Notes: generated by a model from the letters alone, not told the origin. 37,819 nucleotides of DNA from Bacteroidota bacterium (GCA_023388555.1 JAEWGA010000003.1:1-37819), one strand, 5' to 3'; shown: positions 1 through 9,561, numbered from the stretch's first letter. Numbers and translations are program-made.

Positions 1-344
1 ATTCCTACCGTGGCAACGGGGACCCCGGGCGGCATTTGTACAATAGCCAAGAGTGCATCCATACCTTCGAGCGAAGCACTTACCGGCACTCCTATCACGG
101 GCAGGGTTGTCATAGATGCAATAACGCCGCACAAGTGGGCAGCCATACCTGCCGCAGCAATAATTACTTTAATTCCACGGGCTTCGGCTTGTGTTGCAAA
201 TTGCTCTACCTCCTGGGGTGTTCGGTGAGCCGAAAGGGCATGGACCTCGAACGGAACCTGGAACTGCTCCAGTAGTTCCATAGCTTTTCGCATCATAGGG
301 AGGTCCGACGTACTCCCCATAATAATACTTACCTGTGGGGTCAT
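1..344 (-). CDS. purE: N5-carboxyaminoimidazole ribonucleotide mutase PurE (3' part outside window)
   Basis: PurE converts N5-CAIR to CAIR in cytosolic de novo purine synthesis. The first 114 codons are visible; the C-terminus lies beyond base 1. The N-terminus shows the glycine/serine phosphate-binding stretch (IMGSTSDLP), then the family signature SAHRTP at about residue 35, and later the VIIAAAGMAAHL and LPVIGVPV strands, ending in VQMPPGVPVATVG, all typical of class I PurE. The ATG overlaps the gcvH stop codon as ATGA, so the two genes are probably translationally coupled and share the promoter at 783-813. A gcvH-purE order is familiar from Bacteroides relatives. It is partial only because the window ends. 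Confidence 0.95.
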   Translation of the reverse strand, partial: MTPQVSIIMGSTSDLPMMRKAMELLEQFQVPFEVHALSAHRTPQEVEQFATQAEARGIKVIIAAAGMAAHLCGVIASMTTLPVIGVPVSASLEGMDALLAIVQMPPGVPVATVG

Positions 345-721
345 TGTTGTACCAGTGCTTGGTAAGCAGCAGCATCCATAAGGTCGTTAACCTCGGCCGG
401 AGATACTACGGATACTTTAACAATCCAACCTTTGCCATAAGGGTCTTGGTTCACGAGTTCGGGCTGGTCTTCCAAGTCGGGGTTTACTTCTAATATCTCG
501 GCGGCTACGGGGCACAGTAGGTCCGAAACTGTTTTTACAGCTTCTATTGAGCCGAAAGCTTCTGCTGTATTAAGGGTTTCACCAACGGTTTCCACTTCAA
601 CATACACGATTTCTCCTAATTCGCTTTGGGCAAAGTCGGTAATGCCCACATAGGCTACATCGCCTTCAATACGAATCCACTCGTGGTCCTTGGTGTACTT
701 AAGATCTGCTGGAAAGTTCAT
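341..721 (-). CDS. gcvH: glycine cleavage system H protein
   Basis: GcvH carries the aminomethyl group on a lipoyl arm between the P, T and L proteins of the glycine cleavage system. The 126-residue length is normal. The lipoylation site is visible as Lys63 in SIEAVKTVSDL, and the N-terminal half (KYTKDHEWIRIEGD, then VGITDFAQSELGEIVYVEVE) is the standard GcvH fold. The ATG at 721 follows a 5' leader with an inverted repeat at 750-766 and a good promoter at 783-813. The stop codon overlaps the purE start. No gcvP or gcvT is nearby, so H is separated from its partner enzymes. This is usual in Bacteroidales. Confidence 0.97.
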   Translation of the reverse strand: MNFPADLKYTKDHEWIRIEGDVAYVGITDFAQSELGEIVYVEVETVGETLNTAEAFGSIEAVKTVSDLLCPVAAEILEVNPDLEDQPELVNQDPYGKGWIVKVSVVSPAEVNDLMDAAAYQALVQQ

Positions 722-749
722 AGCTAAGAGTATTTAGGGTGATACATAA

Positions 750-766
750 CAGGGGAGCATCCCCTG
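750..766 (-). other. inverted repeat in gcvH-purE 5' leader
   Basis: CAGGGG and CCCCTG are separated by five bases, giving a 6-bp stem. It lies between the predicted promoter (783-813) and the gcvH ATG, so it should be transcribed as a leader hairpin. No U-run follows, so it does not look like a terminator for rpoN. Its function is unknown; it could stabilise or regulate the mRNA. Confidence 0.45.
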
Positions 767-782
767 CAACGCTGTAGTAGTA

Positions 783-813
783 CAAATTTATACCTCTTTA
801 CGGAGTCTTGCAA
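783..813 (-). promoter_or_regulatory. promoter for gcvH-purE
   Basis: On the minus strand TTG (813-811), a 20-bp spacer and TAAATTTG (790-783) fit the Bacteroidota housekeeping pattern (TTG or TTTG at -33, TAnnTTTG at -7). The -7 box overlaps the rpoN stop codon and the -33 box lies inside the rpoN 3' end. The predicted start is roughly 50-60 nt ahead of the gcvH ATG. Confidence 0.6.
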
Positions 814-2239
814 CTGGTATACCCATCATGTCCCGATATTTAGCTACTGTACGGCGGGCAACGGTGAGGCCTTTTTGTTTAAGGCGTTTAACCAGTAGTT
901 CGTCCGAGAGCGGGTGTTTTTTATCCTCTTGGTCAATAATTTGTTTTAGTACTTCCCGTACACGGCGGGTTGTAATTTCTTCTCCAGTATCGGTTTTAGC
1001 ACTCTCGGAGAAGAAGTGGCGTAGCGGGAAAATACCAAAGTCGGTTTGTACGTGTTTTGTGGAGGTTACGCGCGATACTGTTGAGATGCTGTACCCTGTT
1101 CGGTCGGCTACATCCTTAAGAATCATAGGGTGTAGTAGGTGAGTATCACCCGAGAGGAAGTAGTCGCGCTGGATATCTACAATGGCGGACATAGTGTCTA
1201 GCAAGGTATTGTTTCGTTGCTTAATCATTTCCACAAACCAGTGTGCATCGTCAATTTTTTGTCGCACAAAAAGGGCTGCAGCCTTTCCTGCCTCGGAGGT
1301 GTTGGCACGTTTTTTTGCTTCGGCTTGCATTTGCTGTGTAAAGGTTTCATCTACCCGCACGGCGGGGGTGTTTGCTTGGTTTAGGTATACCACAGGCACG
1401 CCATCGTATTCGCGAACGTAAAAGTCGGGGATAATAGTTTGGAGGGTGTCATCGAGCCGAGAGGTAAAGTCCAATCCTGGGGAGGGGTTAAGGCGTGTAA
1501 TAAGCTGAATGGCATGGCGCAGCTCCTCGGGGCGTATGTTTAGTGCGGTTTGCAACTTATCGTACCACTTGTGGGTAAACAGGTTAAAGTGGTTTTCCAA
1601 TATTTGGGTAGCCAGCTCTACCGTGGAGTTGTGGGGGCGGTGCTGTAGCTGTAACAGGAGGCACTCCCGTAGGTCTCGGGCAGCAATACCGGCGGGGTCG
1701 AAGCTTTGCAAAACGCTTACCACTTTATCTATATCCTTGGTGGTAGTGTAAATGCTTTGGTAAATGGCAAGGTCGTCCAACAGTCCTTCGGTATCCCGCC
1801 GTAGGAAGCCATTTTCGTCCAAACTCCCTATAATAAAGGCCCCAATTTCTTTCTCCTCGGGCGAAAGGGGGGAGAAGGAGAGTTGTTCCAGCAGGTAATC
1901 GTTTAGGGATATTTCCTCCGAGAAAGGAATTTCCACTCCTGGTGTGGCGTTTCGTTCAATATGTTGGAGTTTGGTATCTGGCACATCGTCCATATCGGAA
2001 TAGTCGCCCAAAATCATTTCCGCTTCGCTGATGGCAGCCTCATCGGTATCGTTTCCCTCTTGGTGTTGCTGTTCTTCGGGGGGGAACCCTTCTTCCAAAG
2101 CCGGGTTTTCCTCTATTTCCTGTTTTATCCTCTGTTCGAGTTCGGTTACAGGAAGAGCAATAAGGTGCATCAGCTGTATTTGTCGGGAGCTGAGTTTTTG
2201 TCCTAACTTTTGCTTCAGGAGTGCATCGTGTTCTGCCAT
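788..2239 (-). CDS. rpoN: RNA polymerase sigma-54 factor
   Basis: Sigma-54 directs polymerase to -24/-12 promoters and needs an AAA+ activator to open them. All three regions are present in 483 residues. An N-terminal activator-interacting region (LKQKLGQKLSSRQIQLMHLI, then LEQRIKQEIEENPALEE) is followed by an acidic linker at about residues 50-75. Next come the core-binding domain, a helix-turn-helix near residues 370-410 (GYSISTVSRVTS), and the C-terminal RpoN box ARRTVAKYR at 461-469, which contacts the -24 element. The gene starts 22 bp after the tamL stop, so it is probably co-transcribed with tamL. No activator gene or convincing -24/-12 promoter was found in the window, so its regulon is elsewhere. 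Confidence 0.97.
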   Translation of the reverse strand: MAEHDALLKQKLGQKLSSRQIQLMHLIALPVTELEQRIKQEIEENPALEEGFPPEEQQHQEGNDTDEAAISEAEMILGDYSDMDDVPDTKLQHIERNATPGVEIPFSEEISLNDYLLEQLSFSPLSPEEKEIGAFIIGSLDENGFLRRDTEGLLDDLAIYQSIYTTTKDIDKVVSVLQSFDPAGIAARDLRECLLLQLQHRPHNSTVELATQILENHFNLFTHKWYDKLQTALNIRPEELRHAIQLITRLNPSPGLDFTSRLDDTLQTIIPDFYVREYDGVPVVYLNQANTPAVRVDETFTQQMQAEAKKRANTSEAGKAAALFVRQKIDDAHWFVEMIKQRNNTLLDTMSAIVDIQRDYFLSGDTHLLHPMILKDVADRTGYSISTVSRVTSTKHVQTDFGIFPLRHFFSESAKTDTGEEITTRRVREVLKQIIDQEDKKHPLSDELLVKRLKQKGLTVARRTVAKYRDMMGIPVARLRKEV

Positions 2240-2261
2240 ATTGCTAAGGGGGGAGGTTGGT

Positions 2262-4556
2262 TTAGAAGGGGTACCCTATTGCCAAGTGGAAAGCGTACCA
2301 GTCGTTGGACTTAAAGGTATTGAAATAGCGTTCCCTACTTAGGTGTGGTGCGTGCAATGCAATACCAAGGTCGAAACGCACTACCAAGTAAGAGAAGTCG
2401 TACCTAAAGCCAAGGCCCGATCCTAAGGCAATATCTTGCAGGAAGCGGGCTGCGGTAAGGTTTCCGCCTGGGCGCAGGGGGTCGTTACGCAGCAACCACA
2501 CATTGCCGGCGTCCAAAAAGGTGGCGAGTTCCAAATCTCCAATTACCTTTTGTCGGTATTCTATATTGCCTTCAAAGCGGATGTCGCCAGTACGGTCCAG
2601 GAAGGACATCCGGTCGAACACCTTTGGGGCATAGCTGCCAGGTCCTAAGGTGCGTACGTTAAAGCCCCTGATGCTGTTTGCCCCACCGGCATAAAACTGC
2701 TCGGTATAGGGTGCTACCAACATATTTCCATAACTATATATAGCGCCGCCAAACAAACGCGAGGCAAGCTGTATATCTTTGTTAATCCTATAACTATAAC
2801 GGAGTTCCAACGTACCTTTTAGGAATTGGGCATAAGGGGCACCCAAGAAATGGTGCGGTTTTTTGTTTTTACTTTGGGCGTATGCTAAGGATAGCAGGTT
2901 TCCGGCTTCGGAGAGTCCCAGCTCCATACTCAGTCCATGAATGCCCTTAGGGTCCGTTAGTTCGTAACCAAAGTTATAGCCAAAGGTTGGTATAAACTGG
3001 TTTTGGAAAGCCAGGCGGAGGGCTGGGTTATCGGTCAGTACCTCCTCAAACCTATCGGTGCTTCGCATAAGGTGGTTATACACCACACGCAGGGGTGTAA
3101 AAGTGTGTCGTATACCTTCGGTAGGTTCAAACCTATAAGCCAAAGAGCCCGAGAACTGTCCTAAACGGTAAAACTGTCCACGGTTTATCATTCCCCCCGA
3201 AATGGATATACGTGTATCGGCAGGGTACCGAAACACTTTGCTGGCTAAGCGTGGAAGCAATACGCGAGGAATGGTAAGGGTATTAAGGAGGTTAAATTCG
3301 TAGCTGTTAATATCCCAGCTATTGCCTTCGGCGCCATTATTGGTTTCCCATTCGTAGCTGCTTTGTACCGATACGCTCAGTACCTCTCCGCCCCCAAACA
3401 GGTTTTTCTTGTTTACTGTTAGTGCCGCACCAGGGCCTACTTGGTTATTGCTTTTAAAGCGGAAATTGGCTTCAAGCTCGGCATAATAGGGTTTATCTAC
3501 CTGCGAGGTAAAGGTTACATCCAGGTGCTGGGGAAGGGAGTCGGAGGGGGAGTAATTAACATCGGTATAAGCAAAGGTGTTAAGCCTACTAATAAGCTGG
3601 GTAGATATGTTTTGGTTGGCAATATTGTAAAGGCTATCCTGTACTATTTTAATACGTGGGCGCAGTACACTTGGGCGCACAGGCATATCCCGGTGATACC
3701 TAAAGAGTACCCCTTGGTAGTACAAGCTATCGGTAGGCTGTGTAGCTATATCTTTATACAGGTTGTAGGTGATGCGTCCTATGCGCCAAGGTTTATAGGC
3801 TTCGGGTAGCATTTTATCCGAGAGTTGCACCCGTAGCTGAACAGCGCCTGGCACCATCATGGTATCGGCTTTGTAAACAATGTTGCTTGGGCGAAAAAAG
3901 TAGAAGCCTTGGTTCCTGAGCAGTTCGGAGATACGCATACGCTCTGCCTCCAACGAGGTTACAGTAAAGGGCTCTCCCTTATGGAGGAGTCGCTCTTTAG
4001 GCGCAATAAGGTTGGTGCTATCGGGGGTAACAATAGGAATGTGGTAGGAAATGCTGTCGTAGTAATACTGGTTACCCATAGTAACATAATAACCAACTTT
4101 TGCTTGCAAGCTATCTTTACCATGTGGCAGCACCTTGGCATATACATTATTATTAAAAAAACCGTACTCGCTAAGTACCTGTGAGGCAACGGCTGCCCGG
4201 CCCATAGGATTTGCCATGGAAACGAGCTTGGGTTTATCCGCTAAGGACTTGTATAACCAACGCCCCAGGAAGGTGGAGTCGTTTTGGTACCGTTCGTTAA
4301 AAAAGAAACCGTAGGTGAGCGGAAGGCGGTATTTAGAGCTACCAAGCAAACTGTAGTTGGGCTTGTAGGAAACCGCTGTTTTGAGTTCCGAGATAGCCAA
4401 GTCGGCATTTCGGGTATTTTTTTTATCCTCTATTTTTATCTCCTTAATGCCTGTGTATAGTTGCTCTCCATCGGGGATATAACGGTTTGGCGAACAAGCA
4501 GATAACAACAATATTGCCCAACAAAGAAGAGCTGTAAGGGAATAAGGTAGTTTCAT
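2262..4556 (-). CDS. tamL: TamL, lipoprotein BamA/TamA-family outer-membrane protein
   Basis: The product is a 764-residue Omp85-superfamily protein. I start at the ATG at 4556 because it opens a clear lipoprotein signal peptide (hydrophobic LLCWAILLLSAC, lipidated Cys21); the reading frame extends 57 codons further upstream without a sensible signal. POTRA-like repeats occupy roughly residues 25-350 and the C-terminal half is a 16-strand-type barrel. The barrel has the GGANSIRGF segment, equivalent to the VRGF/IRGF motif of loop 6, and ends in aromatic FHLAIGYPF. In Bacteroidota, lipidated TamA homologues encoded next to tamB are called TamL, and tamB is immediately upstream here. It probably inserts or assembles outer-membrane or surface proteins with TamB. 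The name rests on neighbourhood plus the lipobox; the family itself is certain. Confidence 0.9.
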   Translation of the reverse strand: MKLPYSLTALLCWAILLLSACSPNRYIPDGEQLYTGIKEIKIEDKKNTRNADLAISELKTAVSYKPNYSLLGSSKYRLPLTYGFFFNERYQNDSTFLGRWLYKSLADKPKLVSMANPMGRAAVASQVLSEYGFFNNNVYAKVLPHGKDSLQAKVGYYVTMGNQYYYDSISYHIPIVTPDSTNLIAPKERLLHKGEPFTVTSLEAERMRISELLRNQGFYFFRPSNIVYKADTMMVPGAVQLRVQLSDKMLPEAYKPWRIGRITYNLYKDIATQPTDSLYYQGVLFRYHRDMPVRPSVLRPRIKIVQDSLYNIANQNISTQLISRLNTFAYTDVNYSPSDSLPQHLDVTFTSQVDKPYYAELEANFRFKSNNQVGPGAALTVNKKNLFGGGEVLSVSVQSSYEWETNNGAEGNSWDINSYEFNLLNTLTIPRVLLPRLASKVFRYPADTRISISGGMINRGQFYRLGQFSGSLAYRFEPTEGIRHTFTPLRVVYNHLMRSTDRFEEVLTDNPALRLAFQNQFIPTFGYNFGYELTDPKGIHGLSMELGLSEAGNLLSLAYAQSKNKKPHHFLGAPYAQFLKGTLELRYSYRINKDIQLASRLFGGAIYSYGNMLVAPYTEQFYAGGANSIRGFNVRTLGPGSYAPKVFDRMSFLDRTGDIRFEGNIEYRQKVIGDLELATFLDAGNVWLLRNDPLRPGGNLTAARFLQDIALGSGLGFRYDFSYLVVRFDLGIALHAPHLSRERYFNTFKSNDWYAFHLAIGYPF

Positions 4557-4724
4557 AATTACTTTCGTATTGGGGCTGCACTTGGCAAGGAGGCAGTTCA
4601 AGGAGTATGTATTTTCAGCGAATGGATACACTAAGGATAAACAAGGGGACCCAAGCCGGCACCATAAACAAGCAATGCGCATTTTTTTTTGCAATGCTTT
4701 AGGAGTGTACCCCATTCGTTGCTG

Positions 4725-4732
4725 CAAATGTA
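4725..4732 (-). promoter_or_regulatory. candidate -7 box ahead of tamL
   Basis: TACATTTG on the minus strand matches TAnnTTTG. It lies in the 182-bp gap between tamB and tamL, about 170 bp before the tamL ATG. No TTG is seen at the right distance upstream, so this is only a half-supported promoter; tamL may equally be read through from tamB. Confidence 0.3.
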
Positions 4733-4738
4733 CGTTTT

Positions 4739-7700
4739 TTAGGGCAGAGGAGGTGTATTCTCCTGGGGAGCTTTCTTCGTTGTATCCTGGGGGATGGTAT
4801 CCGGTATTGCCGGAGGTGAAGCTGGTTGCTTGTACTGGTTAACGGAGTCCGGCAATACAGGGAAGGAGAGCGGTTTGTTTCTTCTGCCCGAGAAGTTAAA
4901 CAGGTCCCTAAGGCGGCTGAGTCGCCTACGTAACACGTAACCAGCACCTGTTTCTATAACCTCGCCATCCAGCAAGTTTTCGTAATTCTTTTTATGGAAC
5001 AACCGGAGGTAGTGGGTACCGGCTTTGTCCAACCTGTAATCCAAGGACATATTATCAATGAAGGACTGCTGTAAGCCCATTGCATTAGCCCCTGTTTCTA
5101 CTTTCCCACCAACAACCACCGATATCCGGTCGTTATAAAACTTTTTAGCAATGCTATAGGAGTAGCTCATGCCACCGCCACGTTCGGGAGCACCCTCTTC
5201 CACCCCGAAGTTTATTTCGGCATCCAGGGCTTCACCGGCCAAGGCGTTCAGTTCGCTGGCCAGGAGGGATGCTATTGCCATATTGGCATCGAACCCACCA
5301 CCTGTGGGTTGGCTACCCAGGAAGTGGCCTGTAGCTAATAGTATCAGGGCTTGTCGGCTACGTTCTTCCTCGGTCATAGCCGCCAGGAAGTTTCTCATCG
5401 ATAGGTCTTCGGGGGCGTCTAAGTCGAATATCAACGCTAAGTCATCCAGGGAGTTCCGTGCCACAATACTCACATCGAAGTTTACCCGCTTAGGCGTTTC
5501 CCCCGACATGGATACGTCCGACTTTACCCGGCTGGAGGCTCGGAAGTTAATATCGGGGTTCAGTACATTTCCAGCCCAGGTGACACGACTATCCCTGTTA
5601 ATAACAAACTTCTTTTTACCCACGGCCGGAACGCTGTAGTTAATGAATCCATCTTCTACGTCGTAACGGCCCGAGAGGGACATTTTACCATAGGGTGGCA
5701 TGTAGAAGTTAAAGTCGCCACCTCCTTGTATATAGGCGCTATTGCTTTCGTCCTTGGAGAGGAGAGCCGTTACACGCACTGCGGGGTCGATATGTATGTT
5801 CAGCCGAACGTTCATCCCCCCTAAGGAGAGGCTATCCACCGAGCTTTTCTTTACCACAAAGAGGGTGTCCCCAAAGTCGGTAAACTCAACTAACCCCGAG
5901 AATTTATCGCGTTTTTGCACACCACCGTCCTGCGAGGTATATACCACGTGGGTATTCCCGCTTAAGGATAAATCCCCTGTAATATTTACTGTTTTGGCGG
6001 GGCCTTGCAGGTGCAGGTTGGCACTGGCTTCCAACACTCCATGAATCATGGTTTTGGCTGTTTGCTTGGAGTCCAACAACCGCATGTTGTTGCCATATAG
6101 GTGAAGGTTTAGCGGGGTATCGGGGGTAAGGTCCACCGTACCTTCTGCTATAAGTTTGCTATTGCCATTAATTACGAGTGCCAGGTTTTGCAAGTATACC
6201 CGGTCCTCCTTTACCTCAATAGGGGGGGACTCTAATCCGTACCGCTCGTTGAGGCGAGGCACATATACCGATGTTTTGTTCAGGACCACTTGCCCATGTA
6301 TTTTGGAGGGCTGCGCAGTTAGTATATCGCCACCTTGGAAATTAAACAGTTGGGCATCCACTGTGCCTTGCATTTCGGCATAATCCTGGGGCAAGAAGGG
6401 GTTCACCTTCTCTACCGGCATCTTTACCAACACCACTTCCCATAAGGTTGGTTTATGCTTTGCATTGGGCAAGTAGGCTTGCAGTGCGCCCACATGCTGG
6501 TTGTCCAATAGCAGCTGAGCGGCGGCCATTTTACCACCTTGTTCGGGGGTTGCCATGGCTTTTAAGTAAAAGTTACCCACGGGTTTTCTTCTAAAGTAGA
6601 AAGAATCTATTCCCACCTCTGCTGTGTACGCCTCCTCGTTTTGGCTTCTTATCCAGCTGGCATAGGCGTTAATTTTGCCGTCCATATCGGGTATTACGCT
6701 CAGGTTTTTCACCTTTTCCAATCCAAAGTTCCGGATTTGGAGGTTTAGGGCCGACCCTATACCAGTTGTGGAGTCCTTAAACGCAATAACGGAGCCATCG
6801 TTGGACGTCAGTTTCATATCTGCCTTAATGGGGTTGCTTAAATGGCGAGGTATGGTGATATAGCTGTTATCGGCTATTGTAAATTTATTATAGGCGAGTA
6901 TTGGAGGGTCGGGGGTGAAGCGAATTGTGAAATCGTTGTTACCGCCACGTGTTACATCCATACCCAACAGCAAGAAGTCCTTATCTTGGTCGTCCTTCCA
7001 ATTGGTGAAAAGTTCTGTTCGTTGCAAATTGGTGGTAAGGGAGAGCATAAGGTCGAACGGTTTTTGGTTCCTAAACCGCTCTTTATGCACCGAGGCTACT
7101 GTATATAGGAAACTTGAGTCCTGGTTTAAGTAAACGTCCATTTCGTTAATCCGGAACGTATCCTTTTGGAAGCTGTTAACGTATAAGTTTCCTTCCAACC
7201 CTTTTTTTGTAGAGGTTGCCAAGTTAAGCTGAAGCGACCTCCAGCCTATCCGGCGTTCGTCTAGGTAGGTCCGCAACACATTCTCACGCCCCATGGACAT
7301 TTTTAGCTCCATTGTAGGGTAAGCTGCTATACAGGGCTGCATATTTGGGGTATGTAGTGTGTCGGCTACTATTTTTTGCACCTCTTGCGATACCTGTTTT
7401 ACTCTGTTTAAGAAGTCCTGCAGCCCATTTTGGGCAGAAAAACGCAGGTTAAGGTCGCCACTTTTTACTTGGGCAAGCAAAGAGTCGGAGCAGGAGAGTG
7501 CGCTGAGGTAGGTGTTCTCGGGGCGGATAATTTTTTTATCCGTTTCCACCACGCTGTTTTCTATTTCGCCTTCTAACTTGTAGTACTCTTTAAGGTCGCT
7601 TTCCAGCACCGTTCTCAGTTCCATTCGCAAGCCTTTTATTATACCTATTTGCAACCCTAAGTTGGCGGGGGCTAAGGAGTCCACAATAAAGTTCAACGAT

Positions 7701-9490
7701 CCCCTTACATCGTTGCGCTTTAACGTGCCGTCTGCCTGCGCGGTAAATGCTAACCCTGGGTTGTCGCTATTGAGTGCAGTAAAAAACTGGTGTTTCTTTA
7801 AGTCGGCAACCAAGGATAAGTCCCGGTACATATTTGTTCGGTAACGAACAGAGTCTATGATAGCAAAAACATTTGCACGTGTGGTTGGCGAGAAAGGGTC
7901 CACCCCTTGCCCCTCGGCGGTAATATGCCCGCTTAAATGGGTAATAGTATCGTGGGGAAGGAACTGCTGTAGGCTTAGGTTATCAATAGTTACAAAGCCT
8001 TTGTAGCCTTTTACCTTTGGGGCATAGAATCCTTCGGCCTTTATAGTTCCTTTGGGCGACTGCAACAGTGTGTTTGTTTCTATTCGTTGCGCGGTATATT
8101 TTAAGTCTCCATCCAAAAAAGTGCCGTTGGGGATGCTCCATTTTGCATGCTTCACACCAAAGTCCTTCAGGTAACTCATTAGGTTGTATACCGATACGTG
8201 ATAGTCCAGTCGAGCATTTCGGTACAGCGAGTCCATCACCTGCGAAGCGCGTCCAGCCACTTTAACCTCGGCAATATCTTCGGCAAGCACGCTTCCCATC
8301 AGGTCTATATTCCCCTGCATTTCACCCTTGCTTACAATATCTACGGTTATAGGCCTTTCGGGGAAGGCGGTTGCTTTACCCATAAAACGGGCGAACTCCG
8401 ACAAAAACAAACTCCCCTTCACCGTAGCGTTAAAGTTGCCCACGGTATCGGGCATAAACCTATGCATTGGCACGGTTGCCTCTACCGAAATGTCGCTCTT
8501 CTGCGTTAGCAACTGCAAGTTTTTCAGTTGCAACAAAACAGAGTCCTTAACTATTTGTCCTTGCCCACTATGAACGCCCCAATGGTCGGCTGTAAAGTAG
8601 GACAGTTCCCGTATGTCTCCCCTAATGTTTAGGCTATCGTAGTAGGCATCATGTAGGTTGGCATGCACGTCCCATGGTAGGGGCAAGGGTTTAACCTCGG
8701 CTCCTATCCGGAAGAGTCGGCCTGTAACTAATAATTTTTCGGCCTTATAATAGGCACTGCCTATATTAACATCGCCGTGCTGGATGCGTCCCTTTTCCAA
8801 AAACACATTCACCAGGGCCGAGTCGGGCACTTGCGCATAGGAGGCTAACACATTGTCCAGTGCTACGTTGCCCAACAAAATTTGCAGGTTGGATTTCTTT
8901 TGGGGCTTTGGCTTTTGCTGTTGAGTTGTATCCCCATAAAAAACAGCAATATCGGTATCCCTTAATTTTAAGTCGCTTACCAACACCAGCTCCGTTTTAG
9001 TATTGTAGCTAACCCCTTTTAGCTTTAGCTCCCCCACATTTCCTATTAACGAGAATAAGGAGTCCTTGCTAAAATAGTGCAGTTTAAGGTTCTCTACTTG
9101 CCCGCCTGTAACATTTACCGTGCCGTATAATAAGGATAGCAACGACACATGTATGTTGGCACCAGCAAGGTAAGCCACGGTGTCGGCATGCTCGTCCAAA
9201 GCCAACACCTCCTTGGCCTTCAGTTTTAGCGGGAAGCCTAACCCTACCTGTTTCAGCCGAACTTGGTAGCCCGTTGCTTCCGACACTTTTTTGGAGGCTA
9301 TAGCCAACACCTTGGACTGTATGGGCGGTATGTACAACAATACCCCTACCAGAAACAATAAAACCAGCGGGGTTAACAGCACCCCCAATATCCAAACCAG
9401 TATTTTACGGCGTTTAGGTGTAGGTTTATTTTGCTCGTTTCCGGCTTTAGCTTCACCGGTTGTAGTATTTAATTCGGGTTCTGCAGGCAT
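4739..9490 (-). CDS. tamB: TamB-like translocation/assembly module protein (DUF490)
   Basis: This is a very long inner-membrane-anchored protein (1583 residues from the ATG at 9490). A short cytosolic basic segment (PKRRK) is followed by one membrane helix at about residues 30-54 (LVWILGVLLTPLVLLFLVGVLLY). The rest is a long beta-rich periplasmic rod, of the AsmA/TamB class that bridges the envelope. The DUF490 (TamB_C) region occupies about the last 400 residues, and a Pro/Lys-rich tail ends the protein. The frame stays open 43 codons upstream, but that extension contains a -7 box (9562-9569) and a second odd hydrophobic stretch, so I chose the internal ATG. tamL follows. Together they probably form a TAM-like complex, and a role in lipid transport is possible for TamB family members. 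Confidence 0.92.
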   Translation of the reverse strand: MPAEPELNTTTGEAKAGNEQNKPTPKRRKILVWILGVLLTPLVLLFLVGVLLYIPPIQSKVLAIASKKVSEATGYQVRLKQVGLGFPLKLKAKEVLALDEHADTVAYLAGANIHVSLLSLLYGTVNVTGGQVENLKLHYFSKDSLFSLIGNVGELKLKGVSYNTKTELVLVSDLKLRDTDIAVFYGDTTQQQKPKPQKKSNLQILLGNVALDNVLASYAQVPDSALVNVFLEKGRIQHGDVNIGSAYYKAEKLLVTGRLFRIGAEVKPLPLPWDVHANLHDAYYDSLNIRGDIRELSYFTADHWGVHSGQGQIVKDSVLLQLKNLQLLTQKSDISVEATVPMHRFMPDTVGNFNATVKGSLFLSEFARFMGKATAFPERPITVDIVSKGEMQGNIDLMGSVLAEDIAEVKVAGRASQVMDSLYRNARLDYHVSVYNLMSYLKDFGVKHAKWSIPNGTFLDGDLKYTAQRIETNTLLQSPKGTIKAEGFYAPKVKGYKGFVTIDNLSLQQFLPHDTITHLSGHITAEGQGVDPFSPTTRANVFAIIDSVRYRTNMYRDLSLVADLKKHQFFTALNSDNPGLAFTAQADGTLKRNDVRGSLNFIVDSLAPANLGLQIGIIKGLRMELRTVLESDLKEYYKLEGEIENSVVETDKKIIRPENTYLSALSCSDSLLAQVKSGDLNLRFSAQNGLQDFLNRVKQVSQEVQKIVADTLHTPNMQPCIAAYPTMELKMSMGRENVLRTYLDERRIGWRSLQLNLATSTKKGLEGNLYVNSFQKDTFRINEMDVYLNQDSSFLYTVASVHKERFRNQKPFDLMLSLTTNLQRTELFTNWKDDQDKDFLLLGMDVTRGGNNDFTIRFTPDPPILAYNKFTIADNSYITIPRHLSNPIKADMKLTSNDGSVIAFKDSTTGIGSALNLQIRNFGLEKVKNLSVIPDMDGKINAYASWIRSQNEEAYTAEVGIDSFYFRRKPVGNFYLKAMATPEQGGKMAAAQLLLDNQHVGALQAYLPNAKHKPTLWEVVLVKMPVEKVNPFLPQDYAEMQGTVDAQLFNFQGGDILTAQPSKIHGQVVLNKTSVYVPRLNERYGLESPPIEVKEDRVYLQNLALVINGNSKLIAEGTVDLTPDTPLNLHLYGNNMRLLDSKQTAKTMIHGVLEASANLHLQGPAKTVNITGDLSLSGNTHVVYTSQDGGVQKRDKFSGLVEFTDFGDTLFVVKKSSVDSLSLGGMNVRLNIHIDPAVRVTALLSKDESNSAYIQGGGDFNFYMPPYGKMSLSGRYDVEDGFINYSVPAVGKKKFVINRDSRVTWAGNVLNPDINFRASSRVKSDVSMSGETPKRVNFDVSIVARNSLDDLALIFDLDAPEDLSMRNFLAAMTEEERSRQALILLATGHFLGSQPTGGGFDANMAIASLLASELNALAGEALDAEINFGVEEGAPERGGGMSYSYSIAKKFYNDRISVVVGGKVETGANAMGLQQSFIDNMSLDYRLDKAGTHYLRLFHKKNYENLLDGEVIETGAGYVLRRRLSRLRDLFNFSGRRNKPLSFPVLPDSVNQYKQPASPPAIPDTIPQDTTKKAPQENTPPLP

Positions 9491-9561
9491 GTAAAAAGGT
9501 GTTTCAGCACTCAATAAAAAGGAGAGTAGCACAACTGTTGTGCTAACCGTTCCAATGCCCA

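Noticed and set aside
750..766. Inverted repeat as rpoN terminator
   Set aside because: No T-run follows on the minus strand, and the gcvH promoter lies upstream of it, so it belongs to the gcvH leader.
4557..4727. 57-residue N-terminal extension of TamL
   Set aside because: It has no signal features, and the internal ATG at 4556 starts a clean lipoprotein signal peptide.
8467..8480. Sigma-54-like TTGGCACGGTTGCC
   Set aside because: The distance between the GG and GC elements is too short for a -24/-12 promoter, and it lies within tamB coding sequence.
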